Part shown: positions 60,258 to 64,000 of the stretch, piece after piece
Layout: every line of letters starts with the position of its first letter
Position numbering within the stretch: position 1 is the stretch's first letter
Assembly (NCBI RefSeq): GCF_000765905.2
Contig: NZ_JRPL02000008.1
Location: 39,116-103,115 of the forward strand
From: Helicobacter trogontum
GTDB lineage: Bacteria; Campylobacterota; Campylobacteria; Campylobacterales; Helicobacteraceae
Direction of reading: 5' to 3'
DNA length: 64,000 nt
Position numbers and translations under genes: made by a program
Notes under the pieces: model-generated
The model's database searches: none
What the model saw: the letters and a program-made list of their open reading frames with translations, nothing else
What the model was told of the DNA's origin: nothing

Positions 60258-61307
60258 CTATACACTCTTTTTATTGAAAATTGGACTAATACCGCTTGAT
60301 TCCAATTTTGTAGTATCAAAAAAATCTTCAACAGATTCTCTAATGCGATAATAATCTTTTTCATTATTGACAAACTCTCTATACTTACTCGAATCCTTTT
60401 GTCCTTTTGCATAGGCATGTAAGTTTTTTCTAAACATAACAACACCTCGCTCACCATAAAACTCAAACATAGAATCTAAATGTTTTAACACTAAATCTTT
60501 CTTTAAAGTCAATGGAAAATCAGTTGTTTTAGCCTGTATTTGCCAGAAAATCCATGGAGATTTGAGAGCAGCCCGTCCTATCATTGCACCATCAGCATTT
60601 GTGATTTGCATAACTTTTTGAAAAGATTCTAAACTATCTATCTCTCCATTTGCAATCATTGGAATTTTTAGGTTTTCCTTCATTAGGGCAAGGCTATCAT
60701 AATCAATGCGATCTTTTTTATATGCATCCATTTTTGTTCTAGCATGCACTACACAATAATCAACTCCACTTGCATTGATAGCATGAGCTAAATCTAGCGG
60801 AATCTTTTTATCAAAACCCAATCTAACCTTTACGCTATACACCTGCTTGTTTCCGTATTTACGGATACTTTGCAATAAAGATACAAATTTATCTAAATCT
60901 TTTAAAAGTGCACTGCCATTGCCATGATTTGCAACCTTTGGCGCGGGACAACCGCAGTTAAAATCAATGATATCTACCCAAGCTAATTCATTTATCTTTT
61001 CAACTGCTCTCTTCAGAATCTCATCTTTGCTCCCTGAAATCTGCAAAGAAAAAGGCGTTTCATTTGGACTTTTCAGCGCCATTTTTAGTGTCTTTTCATT
61101 TTCATAAACGAGAGCATGAGCACTTATCATCTCACTCACTGTAATATCAACACCAAAATCCTTCACAACTTTTCTAAATGGTACATCACTGAAGCCCGCA
61201 AGTGGTGCAAGTATGAGTAGTGGAGCGGGAAGCTTTTTTGTTTGTTGAAACATATCAAGATGATATTTTAGAGATTCTATATTGTTGTAATGTGTTGTAT
61301 ATTGCAC
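60258..61307 (-). CDS. dus: tRNA-dihydrouridine synthase
   Basis: FMN enzyme reducing uridines in tRNA D-loops. 349 residues: ILAPLAGFSDVPFRKVVKDF with the FMN site, DFNCGCPAPKVANHGNGSAL with the catalytic Cys, VKVRLGFDKK, VVHARTK and IANGEIDS, and MIGRAALKSPWIF. Similar to DusB. GTG start at 61307 with AGAGGA five bases upstream. In a transcript with the downstream outer-membrane gene. Confidence 0.93.
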   Translation of the reverse strand: MQYTTHYNNIESLKYHLDMFQQTKKLPAPLLILAPLAGFSDVPFRKVVKDFGVDITVSEMISAHALVYENEKTLKMALKSPNETPFSLQISGSKDEILKRAVEKINELAWVDIIDFNCGCPAPKVANHGNGSALLKDLDKFVSLLQSIRKYGNKQVYSVKVRLGFDKKIPLDLAHAINASGVDYCVVHARTKMDAYKKDRIDYDSLALMKENLKIPMIANGEIDSLESFQKVMQITNADGAMIGRAALKSPWIFWQIQAKTTDFPLTLKKDLVLKHLDSMFEFYGERGVVMFRKNLHAYAKGQKDSSKYREFVNNEKDYYRIRESVEDFFDTTKLESSGISPIFNKKSV

Positions 61308-61484
61308 TTATTTCCTCTTTTATTATGTTAAGTTTATGTGATTTGCATTGAGTTTATACTAAGTGCAAATTATAGCATAAAATACATGTGTTCTTAATGT
61401 TTAACTTCTAGGCTATTGTAACTTTAAACTCACACACTTTTGATACAATAATGCGAGGTTAACTAATAGTTTTAAGGAGCAAAT

Positions 61485-62408
61485 ATGCTAGTTTCTGGAC
61501 AAGAGATTCTAAACAAAGCAAATAAAGAAGGTTATGGAGTAGGTGCATTTAACTTTGTCAATTTTGAAATGCTAAATGCTATCTTTGTGGCAGCAAATAA
61601 GGCAAACTCACCAATTTTTGTGCAAGCAAGTGAAGGGGCAATTAAATACATGGGTATTGACATGGCAGTGGGCATGGTACAAACAATGTGTAAACGTTAT
61701 CCTCACATTCCTGTAGCATTGCACCTTGATCATGGTACTAGCTTTTCTTCGTGTCAGAATGCAGTAGAAGCGGGATTTACATCTGTCATGATTGATGCCT
61801 CACACCATCCTTTTGAAGAAAACTTAGAAGAGAGTGCAAAAGTTGTTGAAATGGCACATAAAGAAGGTGTTGGTGTGGAAGCAGAGCTTGGCAGACTGAT
61901 GGGAATTGAAGATAATATATCTGTTGATGAAAAAGATGCTGTGCTCGTAAATCCAAAAGAAGCAGAGCAGTTTGTGCGAGAAACAAAAGTGGATTATTTA
62001 GCACCAGCTATTGGTACAAGCCATGGAGCGTTTAAATTCAAAGGAGAACCAAAACTTGATTTTGAGCGATTAAAACTTGTGAAAGAACTAACAAAAATTC
62101 CCCTTGTATTACATGGAGCAAGTGCTATACCAGAGTATGTGAGGGCAAGTTTTAGCGAGAGTGGTGGGGATATTGGTAGTAGCAAAGGTGTGCCTTTCTC
62201 GTTCCTACAAGAAGCGGTAAAAGGGGGTATAAACAAGGTAAATACCGACACAGATTTACGCATCGCCTTTATCGCTGAAGTAAGAAAACTTGCAAATAAA
62301 GATAAATCGCAGTTTGATTTACGCAAGTTTTTTGCACCAGCTATGGATGCTATGAGTAATGTCATCGCAGAAAGAATGGAGATTCTAGGAAGTGCAAATA
62401 AGATCTAG
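61485..62408 (+). CDS. fba: Class II fructose-bisphosphate aldolase
   Basis: Zn-dependent cleavage of fructose 1,6-bisphosphate in gluconeogenesis/glycolysis. 307 residues: GAFNFVNFEML, the zinc/catalytic VALHLDHGTS, SVMIDASHHPFEEN, VEAELGRLMG, IGTSHGAFK, LVLHGASAIPE and NKVNTDTDLR. AAGGAG precedes the ATG. TACAAT at 61444-61449 is a likely -10. Confidence 0.96.
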   Translation: MLVSGQEILNKANKEGYGVGAFNFVNFEMLNAIFVAANKANSPIFVQASEGAIKYMGIDMAVGMVQTMCKRYPHIPVALHLDHGTSFSSCQNAVEAGFTSVMIDASHHPFEENLEESAKVVEMAHKEGVGVEAELGRLMGIEDNISVDEKDAVLVNPKEAEQFVRETKVDYLAPAIGTSHGAFKFKGEPKLDFERLKLVKELTKIPLVLHGASAIPEYVRASFSESGGDIGSSKGVPFSFLQEAVKGGINKVNTDTDLRIAFIAEVRKLANKDKSQFDLRKFFAPAMDAMSNVIAERMEILGSANKI

Positions 62409-62858
62409 ATAAGCAATCTAGCAAACCTGCACGTAGTTTTAAGATTTTTAAAAAACCTTAAAGTTTCATTTGCATTTAAGGCAGATTGCATTACATGAAC
62501 ATGGGGCTATTGCTTAACACTATACAACACGCGACTATTAATAGATAATATGTAGGTTTTAAAAACACTTATTATGCTGTGTAAAATAGGAGGTATTCCT
62601 CAGATTCTAAAATACCAATAGTAAGTTAGCAGGAGAGCATAGCAAAACCACGTGATAACTTTTACAAAACAATACAACCTCTTTGATAAGATGATGCTAC
62701 AAAACAAAACAATATAGAGCTCTCATGAATATCTTTAAAGAGCGCAATTCATCTCTTTAGGAAACACATATAATATCAACAATATACATGTCATTTGATA
62801 AAACCACAATAAATTTTGCTAGAATACCTTGATTTTATTTGTAAAAAAGGTGTACTTG
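62409..62858. other. Gene-free spacer
   Basis: 450 bases between fba and gatC; AT-rich, no ORF or clear hairpin. A TAGAAT at about 62820 may be the gatC -10. Confidence 0.45.
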
Positions 62859-63137
62859 ATGTTTGTAGATGATACATTACTTGATAAGCTTGAAAAATTG
62901 GCAATGATACATATAGCACCAGAAAAACGCAGTGCTTTCAAAGAAGAACTAAGCCAGATTATTACAAAGATGGATAGTTTGCAAGGAGTAAATACAGATA
63001 ACATTACATTGCAAAAGAATGAAAAAACTCCTATGCGATCGGATACACCAGAAAATGCGGGGATACAAGGACAGATATTTAAACAAGCTCCAAAAGCAAA
63101 AGATAATTATTTTATCGTACCAAAAGTAATAGGATAA
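62859..63137 (+). CDS. gatC: Asp-tRNA(Asn)/Glu-tRNA(Gln) amidotransferase subunit C
   Basis: Small subunit that stabilises GatA-GatB. 92 residues: DDTLLDKLEKLAMIHIAPEK, the helical SQIITKMDSLQGVNTDNI, RSDTP and the conserved C-terminus ending FIVPKVIG. The start is the ATG at 62859, after AAGG; a longer in-frame reading from 62829 has no site. Confidence 0.92.
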   Translation: MFVDDTLLDKLEKLAMIHIAPEKRSAFKEELSQIITKMDSLQGVNTDNITLQKNEKTPMRSDTPENAGIQGQIFKQAPKAKDNYFIVPKVIG

Positions 63138-64000
63138 GTTTATCTCATTTTTACAATATCTTATACGAAAACCAAGGATTATTATATTTATTAAATCTTA
63201 AAGCCTTACCAAAATAACACGTACCAAATTAAGCCACATTTGCAAGGTTTTTAGCTCGTGATGTGCTTTATGTTTCTTTGATACCTCTTACAAAACTATA
63301 TACAATTACATTAAATTCTAAAGACATTTGCTTTATAAACTAAGGTGGATTATTAGTTTCTGTGTTATAGCCACACCTTTTTACTAATTTAGTATATTTT
63401 AAAAGGATGAAACCTTTTCTTTATTTTTTCATAACTCTATATCTATAGAATCACTAAAACCTCCTACTATTAACAAGCACAAATGTTAAGAAATTTTTAA
63501 TATTTTAAATCTTTATATATCCATTTACAACAATAAAGTAACAGACACCACATGTCAGCTCCAAGCTTAAAGAATTAATATAAAAACAAGGGGCTTTTAC
63601 ATATTGCCTATATAAAAAATATAATTGCTTATTCTAAGAGTCTTAGACGTATCTAAAGAGATTACATGGAAAAACTTATTTGCATTACCTACATTTCGTA
63701 TATGTATATAATGTAAAGTAAAATAAAAAGTTACCTTAAGACCTCTTCATATTTCTTGCGTAATATATAGAATCATTTTAAGATTGATTTACTTGAGACT
63801 TATTGTATAGTGTATTTCACAACATCTAAAAGATCATTTGAAAGATTTGCCTTTGTGGAATCCCTTGGATATTTTAATAAGGAGCAAGATTTTTTACTAT
63901 GTGTATAACCGCATTTAAAATCAAAGTCATTTTACATTTAAAATCAAAGTGTGCTTGAATCCTGCATTTTTTGACTTTGATTTTAAATGTAAATTTTGTC
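63138..64000. other. Gene-free end of the window
   Basis: 863 bases with no intact gene. A protein-like but stop-containing minus-strand stretch near 63150-63240 (FGTCYFGKALRFNKYNNPWF) may be a remnant or dispersed repeat. The last 90 bases hold repeats. Confidence 0.45.
63912..63993. repeat. Direct and inverted repeat cluster
   Basis: CATTTAAAATCAAAGT occurs at 63912-63927 and 63935-63950. The second copy extends to a perfect 20-bp inverted repeat (63931-63950 with 63974-63993) around a 23-base loop. It may continue past the window edge. Confidence 0.75.

Overview
The window is AT-rich chromosomal DNA from a Helicobacter, most likely an enterohepatic or other non-pylori species. The evidence is the gene content: the orphan regulator HsrA with a non-Asp receiver site, the Helicobacter-type CheZ, the fabZ-lpxA-clpX-mreB-mreC cluster, a short ComEC, omega subunit next to a bifunctional Rel/SpoT, and GatB/GatC for indirect Gln-tRNA/Asn-tRNA synthesis. 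No rRNA or tRNA gene was found. The species call is an inference from recognised protein families; no database was searched.

Layout. 1-138: a possible edge CRISPR repeat. 139-2746: pth and panB. 3294-5819: a two-gene glutarate/L-2-hydroxyglutarate module (glaH, lhgO), unusual for a Helicobacter. 6256-12988: a degenerate MoaC-like protein with dapC, then rpoZ-spoT and gatB. 13334-15819: a TelA-family protein, a Sel1-repeat protein and a small Cys-rich lipoprotein. 16227-19958: a serine-protease autotransporter of the S6 (IgA-protease) type. 21359-27481: mreC, mreB, clpX, lpxA, fabZ and guaB. 27646-37339: folD, a small secreted protein, comEC, an AI-2E-family transporter, argC, flgI and alaS. 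37807-41386: a leucine-rich-repeat protein with an ankyrin/BspA-repeat protein. 41387-48460: a decayed accessory region with a YopX-like phage remnant, a chemoreceptor, and a wrecked type III restriction-modification locus that carries a caspase-like gene. 48461-51996: hsrA, fliP, cheZ and a MetF-like protein. 51997-53576: another decayed stretch with a G16 tract and an N-terminal methyltransferase fragment. 53577-63137: an EamA transporter, sodB, ugd, a PIN-PhoH ATPase, an outer-membrane protein, dus, fba and gatC. The last 860 bases hold no gene but end in a repeat cluster.

The most interesting items are four. (1) A caspase-like protease gene starts one base after the stop of a type III methyltransferase pseudogene; its C-terminal half lies in another frame, and one extra A in an A7TA7 tract would fuse the two into a 507-residue protein. 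(2) UDP-glucose dehydrogenase has about 175 residues inserted that look like an EVE/PUA-type domain. (3) Several housekeeping enzymes (Pth, AlaS, Ugd, the MoaC-like protein) carry large insertions. (4) A Helicobacter chromosome encodes GlaH and LhgO. Short AGAATCT/AGATTCT words are strikingly frequent, and the extended -10 element TGCTACAAT recurs at several promoters.
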